Shown: positions 9,347 to 20,240, counted from the stretch's first letter. The stretch is DNA of 64,000 bases from Pantoea sp. IMH (GCF_000599885.1 NZ_JFGT01000002.1:310001-374000), one strand, 5' to 3'. Made by a program: numbers and translations. Notes: generated from the letters alone by a model not told the origin.

Positions 9347-11632
9347 ATGAATCAGAGCCTGCTTGTCACCAAACGCGATGGCCGCACCGAACGCATCAAC
9401 CTCGACAAAATTCACCGCGTGCTTGACTGGGCTGCGGAAGGCCTGCATAACGTTTCTGTTTCGCAGGTCGAGCTGCGTTCCCACATTCAGTTTTATGAAG
9501 GGATCCGCACCTCTGATATTCATGAAACGATTATCAAATCCGCCGCCGATCTGATCTCCCGCGACGCACCAGACTATCAATACCTGGCGGCCCGCCTCGC
9601 CATTTTCCACCTGCGTAAAAAAGCCTATGGCCAGTTTGAGCCGCCGAAGCTTTACGATCAGGTGAAGCGTATGGTTGACCTTGGCAAATATGACCGCCAC
9701 CTGCTGGAGGATTACAGCCAGGAAGAGTTTGAGCAGATGGATGGCTTTATTGACCACTGGCGCGACATGAACTTCTCTTACGCCGCCGTGAAGCAGCTGG
9801 AAGGGAAATACCTCGCGCAGAACCGCGTCACCGGCGATATCTACGAGAGCGCGCAGTTTCTCTACATTCTCGTCGCTGCCTGCCTTTTCTCTGGCTACCC
9901 GCGCGATCAGCGTCTGGATTACGTGAAGCGCTTCTACGACGCCATCTCCACCTTTAAAATTTCCCTGCCAACGCCAATCATGTCCGGCGTGCGCACCCCA
10001 ACCCGTCAGTTCAGCTCCTGCGTCCTGATCGAGTGCGGCGACAGTCTGGATTCGATTAACGCCACCTCAAGCGCCATTGTGAAGTATGTATCGCAGCGTG
10101 CCGGTATCGGCATCAACGCGGGCCGCATTCGTGCGCTGGGCAGCCCAATCCGCGGCGGCGAAGCCTTCCATACCGGCTGTATCCCGTTCTATAAACATTT
10201 CCAGACGGCGGTGAAATCCTGCTCGCAGGGCGGCGTTCGCGGCGGCGCGGCGACCCTTTTCTATCCGATGTGGCATCTGGAAGTTGAGAGCCTGCTGGTG
10301 CTGAAAAACAACCGTGGCGTTGAAGGTAACCGCGTACGTCATATGGATTATGGTGTGCAGCTTAACAAGCTGATGTATCAGCGCCTGCTGAAAGGCGAAG
10401 AGATCACCCTGTTCAGCCCGTCCGACGTGCCAGGTCTGTATGACGCCTTCTTCGCCGATCAGGATGAATTCGAGCGCCTCTACACCAAGTACGAAAAAGA
10501 TGACAGCATTCGTAAGCAGCGCGTCAAGGCCGTTGACCTCTTCTCGCTGATGATGCAGGAACGTGCCTCCACCGGCCGTATCTACATTCAGAACGTCGAT
10601 CACTGCAACACTCACAGCCCGTTTGACGCCAGCATTGCGCCGGTTCGCCAGTCTAACCTCTGCCTGGAAATCGCCCTGCCTACCAAGCCGCTGATGGACG
10701 TGAACGACGAAAACGGTGAAATCGCGCTCTGCACGCTCTCCGCCTTTAACCTGGGCGCCATCGACAGCCTGGACGATCTGGAAGAGCTGGCGACCCTGGC
10801 GGTGCGTGCGCTGGATGCGCTGCTCGACTACCAGGATTATCCGATCCCGGCCGCCAAACGTGGCGCGATGGGGCGTCGCACGCTGGGTATTGGCGTGATT
10901 AACTTCGCTTATTACCTCGCGAAGCACGGCGTACGCTATTCCGACGGCAGCGCCAACAACCTGACGCACAAAACCTTCGAAGCGATTCAGTATTACCTGC
11001 TGAAGGCGTCGAACGAGCTGGCGAAAGAGCAAGGTGCCTGCCCGTGGTTCAATGAAACCACCTACGCACAAGGCATTCTGCCGATCGATACCTATAAGAA
11101 AGATCTGGACGCGATCAGCAACGAGCCGCTGCATCTGGACTGGGAAGGCCTGCGTGAGCAGATTAAAACCCACGGCCTGCGTAACTCCACGCTTTCTGCC
11201 CTGATGCCGTCTGAAACCTCGTCGCAGATTTCTAACGCCACCAACGGCATCGAGCCACCGCGCGGCCATATCAGCATTAAAGCCTCGAAAGACGGCATCC
11301 TGCGTCAGGTCGTGCCGGAGTATGAGCGTCTGAAGGAGAGCTATGAACTGCTGTGGGATATGCCGAATAATGACGGCTATCTGCAACTGGTCGGCCTGAT
11401 GCAGAAGTTTATCGACCAGGCGATCTCGTCGAACACCAACTACGATCCGTCGCGCTTTGCCAATGGCCGCGTGCCAATGAAGCAGCTGCTGAAAGATCTG
11501 CTGACCGCCTATAAGTTCGGCGTGAAAACGCTCTATTACCAGAACACCCGCGACGGTGCTGAAGACGCACAGGACGATCTGGCGCCTTCCATTCAGGACG
11601 ACGGCTGCGAAAGCGGCGCCTGCAAGATTTAA
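9347..11632 (+). CDS. nrdA: Class Ia ribonucleotide reductase, alpha subunit
   Basis: Large subunit of aerobic ribonucleoside-diphosphate reductase, which makes dNDPs from NDPs. At 761 residues it equals E. coli NrdA. An N-terminal ATP cone (activity site) is followed by the ten-stranded barrel. FSSCVLIECGDS and EIALCTLSAFN carry the redox cysteines 225 and 462, SNLCLEIALP the thiyl Cys439 and Glu441, and TLYYQNTRDG the radical-transfer Tyr730/731. The tail DGCESGACKI has the thioredoxin-accepting cysteine pair. It is first in the nrdA-nrdB-yfaE operon, with DnaA and NrdR sites upstream. Confidence 0.99.
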   Translation: MNQSLLVTKRDGRTERINLDKIHRVLDWAAEGLHNVSVSQVELRSHIQFYEGIRTSDIHETIIKSAADLISRDAPDYQYLAARLAIFHLRKKAYGQFEPPKLYDQVKRMVDLGKYDRHLLEDYSQEEFEQMDGFIDHWRDMNFSYAAVKQLEGKYLAQNRVTGDIYESAQFLYILVAACLFSGYPRDQRLDYVKRFYDAISTFKISLPTPIMSGVRTPTRQFSSCVLIECGDSLDSINATSSAIVKYVSQRAGIGINAGRIRALGSPIRGGEAFHTGCIPFYKHFQTAVKSCSQGGVRGGAATLFYPMWHLEVESLLVLKNNRGVEGNRVRHMDYGVQLNKLMYQRLLKGEEITLFSPSDVPGLYDAFFADQDEFERLYTKYEKDDSIRKQRVKAVDLFSLMMQERASTGRIYIQNVDHCNTHSPFDASIAPVRQSNLCLEIALPTKPLMDVNDENGEIALCTLSAFNLGAIDSLDDLEELATLAVRALDALLDYQDYPIPAAKRGAMGRRTLGIGVINFAYYLAKHGVRYSDGSANNLTHKTFEAIQYYLLKASNELAKEQGACPWFNETTYAQGILPIDTYKKDLDAISNEPLHLDWEGLREQIKTHGLRNSTLSALMPSETSSQISNATNGIEPPRGHISIKASKDGILRQVVPEYERLKESYELLWDMPNNDGYLQLVGLMQKFIDQAISSNTNYDPSRFANGRVPMKQLLKDLLTAYKFGVKTLYYQNTRDGAEDAQDDLAPSIQDDGCESGACKI

Positions 11633-11717
11633 TGTTTAACTGAGGGGCGGGCTACTCTGCCCCCTTCTTCACTCCACGGGTCGGCCCGACCGGCCCGCGT
11701 TTACTGGATTGACGCAA

Positions 11718-12848
11718 ATGGCTTACACAACGTTCTCGCAGAATAAAAACAACCAGCTGGATGAACCGATGTTTTTCGGCCAGCCGGTTAACGTCGCGCG
11801 CTACGATCAGCAGAAGTATGACATTTTTGAGAAGCTGATCGAAAAGCAGCTCTCTTTCTTCTGGCGCCCTGAAGAGGTGGATGTTTCACGCGATCGCATC
11901 GACTATCAGGCGCTGCCGGATCATGAAAAGCATATCTTTATCAGCAACCTGAAATATCAGACGCTGCTCGACTCCATTCAGGGTCGCAGCCCGAATGTGG
12001 CGCTGCTGCCGCTGATCTCCATTCCCGAGCTGGAAACCTGGGTGGAAACCTGGGCGTTTTCGGAAACAATCCACTCGCGTTCTTACACCCATATTATCCG
12101 TAATATCGTTAACGATCCGGCGATCGTGTTTGACGATATCGTGACCAATGAACAGATCCTCTCCCGCGCCAAAGATATCTCTGGCTATTACGACGATCTG
12201 ATCGAGATGACCAACTACTGGCATCTGCTGGGTGAAGGCACGCATCAGGTGAACGGTAAAAGCGTGACCGTCAGCCTGCGCGCGCTGAAAAAGCAGCTCT
12301 ATATCTGCCTGATGAGCGTCAACGCGCTGGAAGCGATTCGCTTCTACGTCAGCTTTGCCTGCTCGTTCGCCTTTGCCGAGCGCGAACTGATGGAAGGTAA
12401 CGCCAAAATCATCCGCCTCATCGCCCGTGATGAAGCGCTGCACCTGACCGGTACTCAGCATATGCTGAACCTGCTGCGCAGCGGCGAAGACGATCCGGAA
12501 ATGGCGGAAATCGCCCGCGAATGCCGTCAGGAGTGCTACGACCTGTTTGTGCTGGCCGCCCAGCAGGAGAAAGAGTGGGCAGAATATCTGTTCCGCGACG
12601 GCTCAATGATCGGCCTGAATAAAGACATTTTGTGGCAGTACATTGAATACATCACCAATATCCGTATGCAGGCGGTAGGTCTGGATCTGCCGTTCAAAAC
12701 CCGCTCCAACCCGATCCCATGGATCAACTCCTGGCTGGTCTCCGATAACGTGCAGGTTGCGCCACAGGAAGTGGAAGTGAGCTCCTATCTGGTAGGTCAG
12801 ATAGACTCCGAAGTGGGCGAAAACGACTTCGACGACTTCCAGCTGTAA
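11718..12848 (+). CDS. nrdB: Class Ia ribonucleotide reductase, beta subunit
   Basis: Small subunit carrying the di-iron centre and stable tyrosyl radical. The product is 376 residues, as in E. coli. Counting the initiator Met, metal ligands Asp85, Glu116 and His119 and the radical Tyr123 ([10 protein letters not shown]; Tyr122 in mature numbering) are in place, with the second ligand set in [20 protein letters not shown]. The C-terminus NDFDDFQL is the tail that docks on NrdA. ATG 11718 (MAYTTFSQ) matches E. coli; an in-frame TTG at 11709 is not needed. The 85-bp gap to nrdA contains GC-rich inverted sequence but no clear terminator. Confidence 0.99.
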   Translation: MAYTTFSQNKNNQLDEPMFFGQPVNVARYDQQKYDIFEKLIEKQLSFFWRPEEVDVSRDRIDYQALPDHEKHIFISNLKYQTLLDSIQGRSPNVALLPLISIPELETWVETWAFSETIHSRSYTHIIRNIVNDPAIVFDDIVTNEQILSRAKDISGYYDDLIEMTNYWHLLGEGTHQVNGKSVTVSLRALKKQLYICLMSVNALEAIRFYVSFACSFAFAERELMEGNAKIIRLIARDEALHLTGTQHMLNLLRSGEDDPEMAEIARECRQECYDLFVLAAQQEKEWAEYLFRDGSMIGLNKDILWQYIEYITNIRMQAVGLDLPFKTRSNPIPWINSWLVSDNVQVAPQEVEVSSYLVGQIDSEVGENDFDDFQL

Positions 12849-12849
12849 C

Positions 12850-13110
12850 ATGGCGGGTTCGATCATTACGCTGCGGACTTCCGGGACGCAGCTGCACTGC
12901 CAGGCGGAACATCGTTCCCTGCTGGATGCGCTGGAATCCCACCGCATTCCGGTCGAGTATCAGTGCCGTGAGGGTTACTGCGGCTCCTGCCGTACCCGGC
13001 TGCTGAAGGGCGAGGTCTGCTATGCCGCCAGACCGCTGGCGTTTGTGCAGAAGGATGAGATCCTGCCCTGCTGCTGTACGGCAAAAGGAGATATTGAGAT
13101 CGAGATGTGA
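12850..13110 (+). CDS. yfaE: 2Fe-2S ferredoxin for NrdB cofactor maintenance
   Basis: Small 86-residue plant-type [2Fe-2S] ferredoxin that supplies electrons to regenerate the NrdB diferric-tyrosyl cofactor. The cluster motif is clear: Cys39, Cys44 and Cys47 (QCREGYCGSCRTRL) and the fourth ligand in the Cys74-76 run (LPCCC). The C-terminus GDIEIEM is shared with E. coli YfaE. It starts one base after the nrdB stop, so it is very likely cotranslated with nrdB, and a strong terminator closes the operon. Confidence 0.96.
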   Translation: MAGSIITLRTSGTQLHCQAEHRSLLDALESHRIPVEYQCREGYCGSCRTRLLKGEVCYAARPLAFVQKDEILPCCCTAKGDIEIEM

Positions 13111-13161
13111 AGGGAAAGCCTGATAAACGGGCGATCCATTTCGGGAGCGCATCCGGCGATC

Positions 13162-13187
13162 GGGGCGACTGGCATCGCCCCTTTTTT
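13162..13187 (+). terminator. nrdAB-yfaE terminator
   Basis: GGGGCGA (13162-13168) pairs with TCGCCCC (13175-13181), followed by TTTTTT. It ends four bases before the stop of convergent yfaY. Confidence 0.9.
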
Positions 13188-13190
13188 ACG

Positions 13191-14387
13191 TCAGCTTTTC
13201 AGCGTTTCTTCCACGTCGATCCAGCCGTGCCCGCTGGTGACCTCCAGGCCGTCGAGCCAGCGACGCAGCATATTCAGCGCCATCATCGCCACCACATCCT
13301 GACGGGTTTTCAGTCCGTGACGGTTAACATTGAATTTCACCCGCTGCGCCCAGCATCCTTCCGGCGTCAGGAGCGCGAAAGCCAGCCTCTCTTCCTGCAT
13401 GCCTCCCACGACCAGCACCACCTCTGCACTGGCTGAGGCAGCCAGCTGACTGGCACGTTGGCTAAGCGCTGGCAGGGATTCTGCACGCGCCGGCAGGATA
13501 TTCCCCTCACCCAGCACCGCGCCGGCAGACGCCAGCTGCCAGTGAACTAATCCGGCCGTAAACTGTTCACTCACCGCAAGCCTGAGGTTTTTCGCCTGTA
13601 GCCGACGCGCCAGCTGAGCGGGCAAACCTTCTGTCCCTTCAAAGATCACGCTTTCTCCGGCGATGTCGCGCACCTGCTGCCAGAAGCGTTCCATCTCCGG
13701 CAGCATTGAGGCCGGGCCGTTAAGTTTGAGTTCGATTATCGGCATAGAGGCGCGGTAGCCCATCACAACACCTTCAGGCAGCGGCAGCGGTTCGATCGCC
13801 GAGGCAAGATCGCTTTCACCCCGCCCGAATGTGGTCATCCGCAGGCAAACCGGCGGTTCAGGGAGCGCAAAACGCGCTTTCAGGCGCGGTAAAATCTGCT
13901 GCTCAACCATCACTTTATATTCGGAGGGCACGCCCGGCGTGAAGAAAATCCAGCAGCGGTTCAGCGGCAGCGCAAAACCACAGGCCGTTCCCACCGGGTT
14001 ATCAAGCATCTCGGCACCCTCAGGGATTTCAGCCTGTTTCCGGTTGCTGTCAGCCATTTTCTTCCCCCGTTCAGCAAAAAAGGCCTCCATCTTCGCCAGC
14101 CATTCCGCCTGCATCTCCAGCCCCACCCCGGCCGCTTTCGCCGCCGCCACCGCGCTCAGATCGTCGCTGGTCGGGCCGAGACCGCCGTTTACGATCAGCA
14201 CATCGGCCACTTTGCTGCGCTGGATAAGCACGTCGACAAGTTCATTCAGGTTATCGCCAACCGTCTGCCTGCTGGTCATCGGCAGGCCGTTCTGGAACAG
14301 GACCTCCGCCAGCCATGCCGCATTGGTGTCGACGATCTGGCCATGCAGCACTTCATCGCCTGTTGAGAGCATTTCCACTCTTATCAT
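13191..14387 (-). CDS. yfaY: CinA-like protein YfaY
   Basis: CinA/MoaB-fold protein related to NMN deamidases and competence-damage proteins; the E. coli homologue lacks a firmly assigned cellular role. The 398-residue product opens with MIRVEMLSTGDEVLHGQIVD and has the molybdopterin-binding-like motif NGGLGPTSDD near residue 70. The C-terminal CinA-like half is recognisable (SEQFTAGLVHWQLASAGA) but lacks the standard CinA signature, as in E. coli YfaY. The ATG at 14387 was chosen because GGAGAA stands 6-7 bases upstream and the N-terminus matches E. coli; an upstream in-frame ATG at 14444 is unsupported. It stands alone between nrd and men. Confidence 0.93.
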   Translation of the reverse strand: MIRVEMLSTGDEVLHGQIVDTNAAWLAEVLFQNGLPMTSRQTVGDNLNELVDVLIQRSKVADVLIVNGGLGPTSDDLSAVAAAKAAGVGLEMQAEWLAKMEAFFAERGKKMADSNRKQAEIPEGAEMLDNPVGTACGFALPLNRCWIFFTPGVPSEYKVMVEQQILPRLKARFALPEPPVCLRMTTFGRGESDLASAIEPLPLPEGVVMGYRASMPIIELKLNGPASMLPEMERFWQQVRDIAGESVIFEGTEGLPAQLARRLQAKNLRLAVSEQFTAGLVHWQLASAGAVLGEGNILPARAESLPALSQRASQLAASASAEVVLVVGGMQEERLAFALLTPEGCWAQRVKFNVNRHGLKTRQDVVAMMALNMLRRWLDGLEVTSGHGWIDVEETLKS

Positions 14388-14485
14388 TTTCTTCTCCGGG
14401 TCTGCCTGTATCCGTTCACTGTATGAAGCAACCCGCCTAAACACAACTCTCTTTTCCTCTTCACGGCACGGGCCGGAAGCGCGAC

Positions 14486-15955
14486 TTAATTCTGTGCTGT
14501 GCTAACAGAGTGACGATCGGCGACCCACTCAGCGAGGCGGCGGCGGGCGATTTTGATACCGCCACCGCTCAGATCGGGCAGTGGATACCAGTGAACAGGC
14601 CGCTGAAAGCCTGCCAGCCGGCTTCTGGCCCAGCAGGCAATCTCGCTGAGCGGCGCGGTTGCCGCCAGTAACGCAACCGGCCGGTGACCGTACTCTTCAT
14701 CCGCCAGCGGCACAATAAACGCCTGAGATACGGCAGGATGCTGTAACAGAATGCGCTCGATAAGCTCAGGCTGGACGCCCTCGCCTGCGGAGAAGAACAG
14801 ATTATCCGTCCGCCCCAACACCTGAAGCCCGCTGCTGCTCCAGCGCCCTCTGTCGCGGGTGGCGAACCACCCCTGGTCATCCGTCAGCGGTACCAGTTCA
14901 CCGCTTCGCCAGTAACCCACGCCCAGCGCCGCCGACTTCAACCGGATCTCGCCCGCCACCAGCGCAATCTGATGACCGTCCAGCGCGCGTCCCACGCTGC
15001 CGCTGCCGTCAGCCCGCCCCACCGCCACAGTGGACGCGGTTTCGGTCATGCCATAGCCACACCAGCAGGCGATATCTCTGGCTTCCGCTTGCCGGGTTAA
15101 TTGGTCCGGAATGGCCGAACCGCCCAGCAACACGGTTTGCAGTCCCGCTGGCAGTGAAGGCTGTTGCAACAGACGCCAGAGCTGCGTCGGCACCAGCGAG
15201 GCGAAGCTACAGTGCGCCAGCGCTTCGTATAGCGGCCTGCCGTCCGGAATCTCCAGCGTGGCGCCGGCGGAGAGCCATCGCCAGAGAATGCCCTGGCCGG
15301 AGACGTGAAAAAGCGGCAGCGAGAGCAGCCAGGCATCCGCAGCGGTAAAACCGATCCGTTCATTCACGCCTTTTGCGCTGGCGAGATGTGCGCTGAAGGT
15401 ATGTGCTACCGCTTTGGGCAGACCGCCCGATCCCGACGTCAGCGTCAGCGTTGCGATGGCGGCGCTGTCCCAGCAATAAGGAGAGACGTGTTCCGATGTC
15501 GTTAATGACAACGCTACGGGACCCAGCGTCGGGTCCGCACTGCGGGGTTGCCCCTTCAGGCCTGCCGGATGAGTATCAGATAAGGCGTCCCCCGCCAGAT
15601 TGAGTATAAAGTCAGGGTTCAGCGAAGGGAGCAGCGCCAGCAGCTGCGTCTGAGGAAGCTGTGGATTAACCGGTATCAGCCTCGCGCCACAACGCAGCAG
15701 CGCCAGATAAGCCATCACCGCCTCCTGGCTGTTGGCAGCCCGCAGCAAAACGCCACAGCCGGGAGAAACGCCCTGCACCCTGAAGCCCGCCGCCAGCTGC
15801 TCCGCCTGTTCTGCCAGCTGCGTCCAGCAGAGAGTGACACCGCCCACGCGCAGCGCCGCTTCATCCGGCCTTCGCTGCGCCCAGTGCTGCCAGGGCCAGC
15901 TCCTCAGATCGTCAGCATCTGAACACGTCAGCCGGTAGTGATTCAGTTCTGCCAT
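14486..15955 (-). CDS. menE: o-Succinylbenzoate-CoA ligase
   Basis: AMP-forming ligase that activates o-succinylbenzoate to its CoA thioester in menaquinone synthesis. The 489-residue product is longer than E. coli MenE (about 451). ANL-superfamily motifs are present: phosphate loop LTLTSGSGGLPKAVAH, GYGMTETAS, the hinge region LQVLGRTDNLFFSAGEGVQP and the C-terminal catalytic Lys in GGGIKIARRRL. It is last in menFDHBCE. Its ATG lies inside the end of menC (13-bp overlap), so translation is probably coupled. No recognisable ribosome-binding site precedes it, which leaves the exact start slightly open. Confidence 0.95.
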   Translation of the reverse strand: MAELNHYRLTCSDADDLRSWPWQHWAQRRPDEAALRVGGVTLCWTQLAEQAEQLAAGFRVQGVSPGCGVLLRAANSQEAVMAYLALLRCGARLIPVNPQLPQTQLLALLPSLNPDFILNLAGDALSDTHPAGLKGQPRSADPTLGPVALSLTTSEHVSPYCWDSAAIATLTLTSGSGGLPKAVAHTFSAHLASAKGVNERIGFTAADAWLLSLPLFHVSGQGILWRWLSAGATLEIPDGRPLYEALAHCSFASLVPTQLWRLLQQPSLPAGLQTVLLGGSAIPDQLTRQAEARDIACWCGYGMTETASTVAVGRADGSGSVGRALDGHQIALVAGEIRLKSAALGVGYWRSGELVPLTDDQGWFATRDRGRWSSSGLQVLGRTDNLFFSAGEGVQPELIERILLQHPAVSQAFIVPLADEEYGHRPVALLAATAPLSEIACWARSRLAGFQRPVHWYPLPDLSGGGIKIARRRLAEWVADRHSVSTAQN

Positions 15956-16914
15956 ACCATCGCCAGGGATGCCTCGCTGAGCAGCGGTAGCGGGTTACCT
16001 GGCCAGCGCCGTATCAGCTGCTGCTGCATGAATCCGAGCGTATCCAGGCCGGGAACGGTTTCCGGCGTCAGCCAGCGGGCCAGGCGCGCCAGCTGGGTCA
16101 GCCCCAGGCTCGATTCCAGCGAAGCGCTGATCACCGCGCTCAGACCGGCCTGCTGCACCTGAGTTATCCGCTGACGCACGGTGGAGAGGCTGCCGGTGAG
16201 CGAGGGTTTGATGATGACCGCGCGCAGGTGCGGCGTTATCGCAAGTTGAAATTCCGCTTCACGGCTGCTCTCATCCCAGCCGAGCGCTATGCCGGTTTCC
16301 GCCGCAAACAGGATTGAGTCATCGGGCGTGCGGCACGGCTCCTCGATAAAGGCGATGCGGGCGCGCTGCTGCGGGTTGAGAAATCGGGCAAAGTGCCGCG
16401 CTTTTTCCAGACGCCAGCTGCGGTTAGCATCCAGCCTCAGCGTCAGCTGCGGCAACGCCTCCAGCAGCAGATTTACCATCATCGCATCGCGAACCGGTTC
16501 GTACAGCCCTACTTTCATCTTGGCAACGGGCGCTGGCTGCGCGCCGAGGCGAAGCAGCAGTTCATCAGGATCGCCGTTACAAAGGATGGCGCTGTGCCAC
16601 TCCGCCCCGGCAGGCAGTTCATCCGCCAGTTCTGCCCAGGCGCAGCTAAGGCCGAAGGCAACCGAAGGCAATGTACTTTCTGATACGCTGCCATCCCTGG
16701 CCCAACACCGTAGCCGGTCGGCCGCCTCCCGCTGCGCCGCATCGAGCGTTTCCTGACTGAATCCGGGCAGCGGGGCAATTTCGCCCCACCCCTCGCGGCC
16801 CGCTTCGCGGAGTTTGACCAGCAGTCCTTCACGCTGTTTGATCCGACTGTCCCGCAGGACCACGCCGGCCTCAAGCGGGATACTGTAGTGAAATAACTGG
16901 GCGCGACGCATCAT
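15943..16914 (-). CDS. menC: o-Succinylbenzoate synthase
   Basis: Enolase-superfamily enzyme that dehydrates SHCHC to o-succinylbenzoate. The 323-residue product carries the catalytic lysine pair in [10 protein letters not shown] (Lys132/134), metal ligands Asp162 (LRLDANRSW), Glu191 (FIEEPCR) and Asp214 (LGWDESSRE), and the second acid/base Lys236 (VIIKPSLTG), all in family order. It begins ATGATG; the first ATG overlaps the menB stop as ATGA, and the second would give a protein one residue shorter. It is downstream of menB and overlaps menE. Confidence 0.97.
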   Translation of the reverse strand: MMRRAQLFHYSIPLEAGVVLRDSRIKQREGLLVKLREAGREGWGEIAPLPGFSQETLDAAQREAADRLRCWARDGSVSESTLPSVAFGLSCAWAELADELPAGAEWHSAILCNGDPDELLLRLGAQPAPVAKMKVGLYEPVRDAMMVNLLLEALPQLTLRLDANRSWRLEKARHFARFLNPQQRARIAFIEEPCRTPDDSILFAAETGIALGWDESSREAEFQLAITPHLRAVIIKPSLTGSLSTVRQRITQVQQAGLSAVISASLESSLGLTQLARLARWLTPETVPGLDTLGFMQQQLIRRWPGNPLPLLSEASLAMVWQN

Positions 16915-17768
16915 GGGTTGCGCTTAAATTTGCGGAAATTTGCCGGGCGTTTCTGGTTGAAGGCGTTGCGCCCTTCCTGCCCCTCTTCGGTCATATAAAA
17001 CAGCATGGTGGCGTTACCCGCCAGCTCCTGCAGTCCGGCCTGGCCGTCGCAGTCGGCGTTCAGGGCCGCCTTCAGGCAGCGCAGCGCCATCGGGCTGTTC
17101 TCCAGCATTTCACGGCACCAGCGTACCGTTTCTTTCTCCAGCGCCGCCAGCGGCACCACGGTGTTGACCAGCCCCATCTCCAGCGCCTGCTGGGCGCTGT
17201 ACATCCGGCAGAGAAACCAGATTTCCCGCGCCTTTTTCTGCCCAACGATACGCGCCATGTAGGCCGCGCCCCAGCCGCCATCAAAAGAGCCAACTTTCGG
17301 TCCCGTCTGCCCAAACTGGGCATTATCCGCCGCGATTGTCAGGTCGCACATCATATGCAGAACGTGGCCGCCACCGACGGCATACCCCGCGACCATCGCC
17401 ACCACCGGCTTTGGACAGGTCCGTATCTGCCGCTGAAAATCGAGCACGTTAAGATGATGGACGCCCGATTCATCGCGGTAGCCGCCATAGTCGCCGCGAA
17501 TTTTCTGATCGCCACCAGCGCAAAACGCCTTATCCCCTTCGCCGGTCAGAATGATGACGCCGATAGCGTCGTCGTGCCGCGCATCATTCAGCGCCTGCAT
17601 CATCTCTTTGATGGTCTGTGGACGGAAAGCGTTGCGCACTTCGGGACGATTCAGGGTGATTTTGGCTATCCCTTCCGGCGATTTATGGAAGCGGATATCA
17701 CTGAAGCCCATCCCGCACTCCTGCCATTCAACCGGTGCATAGAGCTCGTCTTCATCTGGGTAAATCAT
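16911..17768 (-). CDS. menB: 1,4-Dihydroxy-2-naphthoyl-CoA synthase
   Basis: Crotonase-fold enzyme that closes the naphthoquinone ring from o-succinylbenzoyl-CoA. The 285 residues equal the E. coli length. Features are the crotonase core ([31 protein letters not shown]), an oxyanion-hole region, and the MenB-specific [20 protein letters not shown] segment. The C-terminus [12 protein letters not shown] is conserved. It overlaps menH upstream (ATGA at its start) and menC downstream, forming a tightly coupled menHBCE block. Confidence 0.98.
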   Translation of the reverse strand: MIYPDEDELYAPVEWQECGMGFSDIRFHKSPEGIAKITLNRPEVRNAFRPQTIKEMMQALNDARHDDAIGVIILTGEGDKAFCAGGDQKIRGDYGGYRDESGVHHLNVLDFQRQIRTCPKPVVAMVAGYAVGGGHVLHMMCDLTIAADNAQFGQTGPKVGSFDGGWGAAYMARIVGQKKAREIWFLCRMYSAQQALEMGLVNTVVPLAALEKETVRWCREMLENSPMALRCLKAALNADCDGQAGLQELAGNATMLFYMTEEGQEGRNAFNQKRPANFRKFKRNP

Positions 17769-18544
17769 GCGGAGTCCTTAAAGTCAGTTAAAATTTGCCG
17801 CAACCGGTCAGCATACGCCTGCGGATTAGCCCGGTGAGCGTTATGCCCCGCCGCGGGAATGAGGTGCAGCGGCAGCGCCGTCCGCTGCGCTAACTGCAGA
17901 AATTTGGCGTCGCGCTCGCCGCAAATGGCGTGAACGGGCAGGCTGAGTTGTTTGAGTTCAGCAGTGAGATCGGGCTGGTGGGCAAGTGAGGTCGCCAGCA
18001 GCATATCGGCCAGCGCATCAGGGTGATTATTCTGGCGCAGCGCGATCAGTTTCCGTCTCGCCGCCTCGCTCAGATCGCTAAAAACCGGCTGGCGATACCA
18101 CTGTTCCAGCGTCTGTGAGAGCGGTTGCTGGCGGAAAAGATGCGCCCAGGCGGCATCGCTTATCTTTCTTTCCTGCCGTTCAGACTCGCTGGTCAGCCCG
18201 GGATGGGCACCCTCTACAATCACACCCACTGGCTTTCGCGTGATTTGCCGACAGGCGTGGAAAAGCGCGATGCGCCCGCCCAGGGAGTAGCCAATTAGCC
18301 AGTAACGCTGAATCTGATAGCGCTGTAGCGTTTCGCTAATCGCACAGGAAAGCGCCCCGAAACCTTCAGTGCGGCTGGCGCTGGAACCGCCATGCCCCGG
18401 CAGATCGAGACTCAGCTGCGGCCAGGCGGCGAAATGGCGCTGTATCACCTGCCACTCTTCCCCGCAGCCCAGAAAACCGTGCAGCCAGACCAGCACCGGC
18501 CTGCCGCTGCCACGCTCGCCCTGCCAGCGGGCATGAAGTCTCAC
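17765..18544 (-). CDS. menH: SHCHC synthase (alpha/beta hydrolase MenH)
   Basis: Eliminates pyruvate from SEPHCHC to give SHCHC. The 259-residue alpha/beta-hydrolase has the nucleophile Ser87 in GYSLGG and its probable triad partners Asp212 (CGERDAK) and His234 (AAGHNAHR). The N-terminal HGFLG oxyanion motif and the LDLPGHG strand are present. It starts with GTG and overlaps the menD stop as GTGA, then overlaps menB as ATGA, so initiation probably depends on translation of menD. Confidence 0.95.
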   Translation of the reverse strand: MRLHARWQGERGSGRPVLVWLHGFLGCGEEWQVIQRHFAAWPQLSLDLPGHGGSSASRTEGFGALSCAISETLQRYQIQRYWLIGYSLGGRIALFHACRQITRKPVGVIVEGAHPGLTSESERQERKISDAAWAHLFRQQPLSQTLEQWYRQPVFSDLSEAARRKLIALRQNNHPDALADMLLATSLAHQPDLTAELKQLSLPVHAICGERDAKFLQLAQRTALPLHLIPAAGHNAHRANPQAYADRLRQILTDFKDSA

Positions 18545-20193
18545 CGTTCCCCCGCCTGAGCCAGAAACTGCGCCCCCTGTTCGGGCGCAACGCGTAGCTC
18601 AATCAATGTCGCTTGCGCCTGCCAGCCCTGCATCACCGCCGTACAAAGATCGTCCCAGTTATCCGGACAGGCGTAGCGCAGCCCGAACATCGCGGCGGCA
18701 CTGGAAAAATCGATATGCTGCGGCATAGCAAAGAAGCGCTCCCTTGCCTCTTCTGGCGTTGGCAGCAGGGAGAATATCTGCCCCCCGTTATTGTTGATAA
18801 CGATCAGTATCAGCGGTGCGGTGACCTGCCTCAGCAGCGCAAGACTGTTGAGATCGTACAGCGCAGAAAGATCGCCCATCACCACCAGCAGAGGTTTTGC
18901 TGTTCCGCGCTGAACGCCCGCTGCCGTGGCGATAAGCCCGTCGATACCGCTTGCGCCACGGCTGGCAAAAACCGGATATCCCGCCGGGAGCTGGCCGAGG
19001 GCATCAACCAGCCGTACCGTAAGACTGTTGCCCAGGAAAAGCGCACCCTCGTCCGGCAGAAAGTCCGACAGTCGTTGCGCCAGCAGCGCCTCGCCGAAAG
19101 GAGGAGGAGGCGTCGTCAGTGCCTCACGGGCGGCGGCCGAAAACCGGGCGATTTGCGGCCACCATGCCATACATTTTTCGGCAGGATGCGCCGCCAGCCA
19201 GCGGAGAATGTCCGCCTCAATACGGCAACTTTGATGATGGGCAGGATCCCGCCGGCCGGGCACCGGCTCAATCAGCCACCAGGCTTCAGGCTGATGGTTC
19301 GCCAGCCAGAGGGTGAGCTGTTTACTGACAAAATGGCTGCCAAACTGCACCACCACATCCGCCTGTGACAGCACCTGGCGCGCCTGCGGTTTTCTCAGCC
19401 AGATTTCAGCAAAGGGAAACGGCTGTCCGGTTTGTGACTGAACGTCGGCCAGCAGCGGCCAGCCGAGCAGGTCAGCCCATGCCGCGATCGCCTTACCCTC
19501 TTCGGGCGTCACCTTGCCCACCACCACCAGACCGCGTTTCAGGCGCATTTCCGCCCATTCTTCATGGACGCGTATGTCCGCCTCAGCCTCATACTGAAGC
19601 CAGGGTTGCGTGCTTTGCCACCAGTTGCCCAGCGTATCCCACCAGTGCTGAAAGGCATCAGGATCGCCCCCGTAAAGCGGTTCAGCGAAGGGGCAGTTGA
19701 GATGAACGGCACCAAAAGGGTGCTGGCCCAGCAGCGCATCGACGGCGCTCACCAGCCAGCGGGCGGAAATCGCCGGAGAAGGACCGGGAAGATTGAGGGT
19801 AGCAGCATGGCTGGCAAACAGGCCCGGCTGGCTGATGGCCTGATTAGCCCCACAGTCGATCAGCTCAGGCGGACGATCCGCGCTGAGTATCACCAGTCGC
19901 TCTCCGGTGAGCTTCGCCTCAATTATGGCCGGATAGAGGTTCGCCACCGCCGTACCCGACGTGACGATCACCGCAACAGGTTGCCGGGTCGCTTTCGCCA
20001 GTCCGAGCGCCAGGAACCCAAGCCCACGTTCATCAAAATGGGTATGGCAGATCAGCCGGGGATGCGCGACGGCCGCAAGCGTTAAGGGCGCTGAACGCGA
20101 TCCGGGGGCGATGCAGAGATGACGGACGCCCTGCCGGGTTAAGGCTTCAAGAATGACGCCGGCCCAGCGGCGGTTAAAGGTGCTGCATGACAT
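18541..20193 (-). CDS. menD: SEPHCHC synthase (ThDP-dependent)
   Basis: Thiamine-diphosphate enzyme that adds a 2-oxoglutarate-derived succinyl semialdehyde unit to isochorismate, the committed step to menaquinone. At 550 residues it is close to E. coli (556). The N-terminal domain has the cofactor-activating Glu55 (HFDERGLGF) and [12 protein letters not shown]. The C-terminal ThDP-binding motif is [15 protein letters not shown] with downstream [12 protein letters not shown]. It is separated from menF by 75 bp that include a terminator-like hairpin ending 15 bp before this ATG. Confidence 0.98.
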   Translation of the reverse strand: MSCSTFNRRWAGVILEALTRQGVRHLCIAPGSRSAPLTLAAVAHPRLICHTHFDERGLGFLALGLAKATRQPVAVIVTSGTAVANLYPAIIEAKLTGERLVILSADRPPELIDCGANQAISQPGLFASHAATLNLPGPSPAISARWLVSAVDALLGQHPFGAVHLNCPFAEPLYGGDPDAFQHWWDTLGNWWQSTQPWLQYEAEADIRVHEEWAEMRLKRGLVVVGKVTPEEGKAIAAWADLLGWPLLADVQSQTGQPFPFAEIWLRKPQARQVLSQADVVVQFGSHFVSKQLTLWLANHQPEAWWLIEPVPGRRDPAHHQSCRIEADILRWLAAHPAEKCMAWWPQIARFSAAAREALTTPPPPFGEALLAQRLSDFLPDEGALFLGNSLTVRLVDALGQLPAGYPVFASRGASGIDGLIATAAGVQRGTAKPLLVVMGDLSALYDLNSLALLRQVTAPLILIVINNNGGQIFSLLPTPEEARERFFAMPQHIDFSSAAAMFGLRYACPDNWDDLCTAVMQGWQAQATLIELRVAPEQGAQFLAQAGER

Positions 20194-20208
20194 AACCCAT
20201 TCCAGATC

Positions 20209-20240
20209 AAAAAAGCACCCCCTAAGTATATGAGGGGCGC
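20209..20240 (-). terminator. Terminator-like hairpin between menF and menD
   Basis: On the minus strand GCGCCCCT, a nine-base loop and AGGGGGTGC are followed directly by TTTTTT. The core is CCCCT/AGGGG. It lies after menF and ends 15 bp before the menD ATG, so it could attenuate read-through from menF. Confidence 0.6.

Noticed and set aside
10067-11386. A 439-codon frame antisense to nrdA
   Set aside because: Same shadow effect; no recognisable domain or translation signal.
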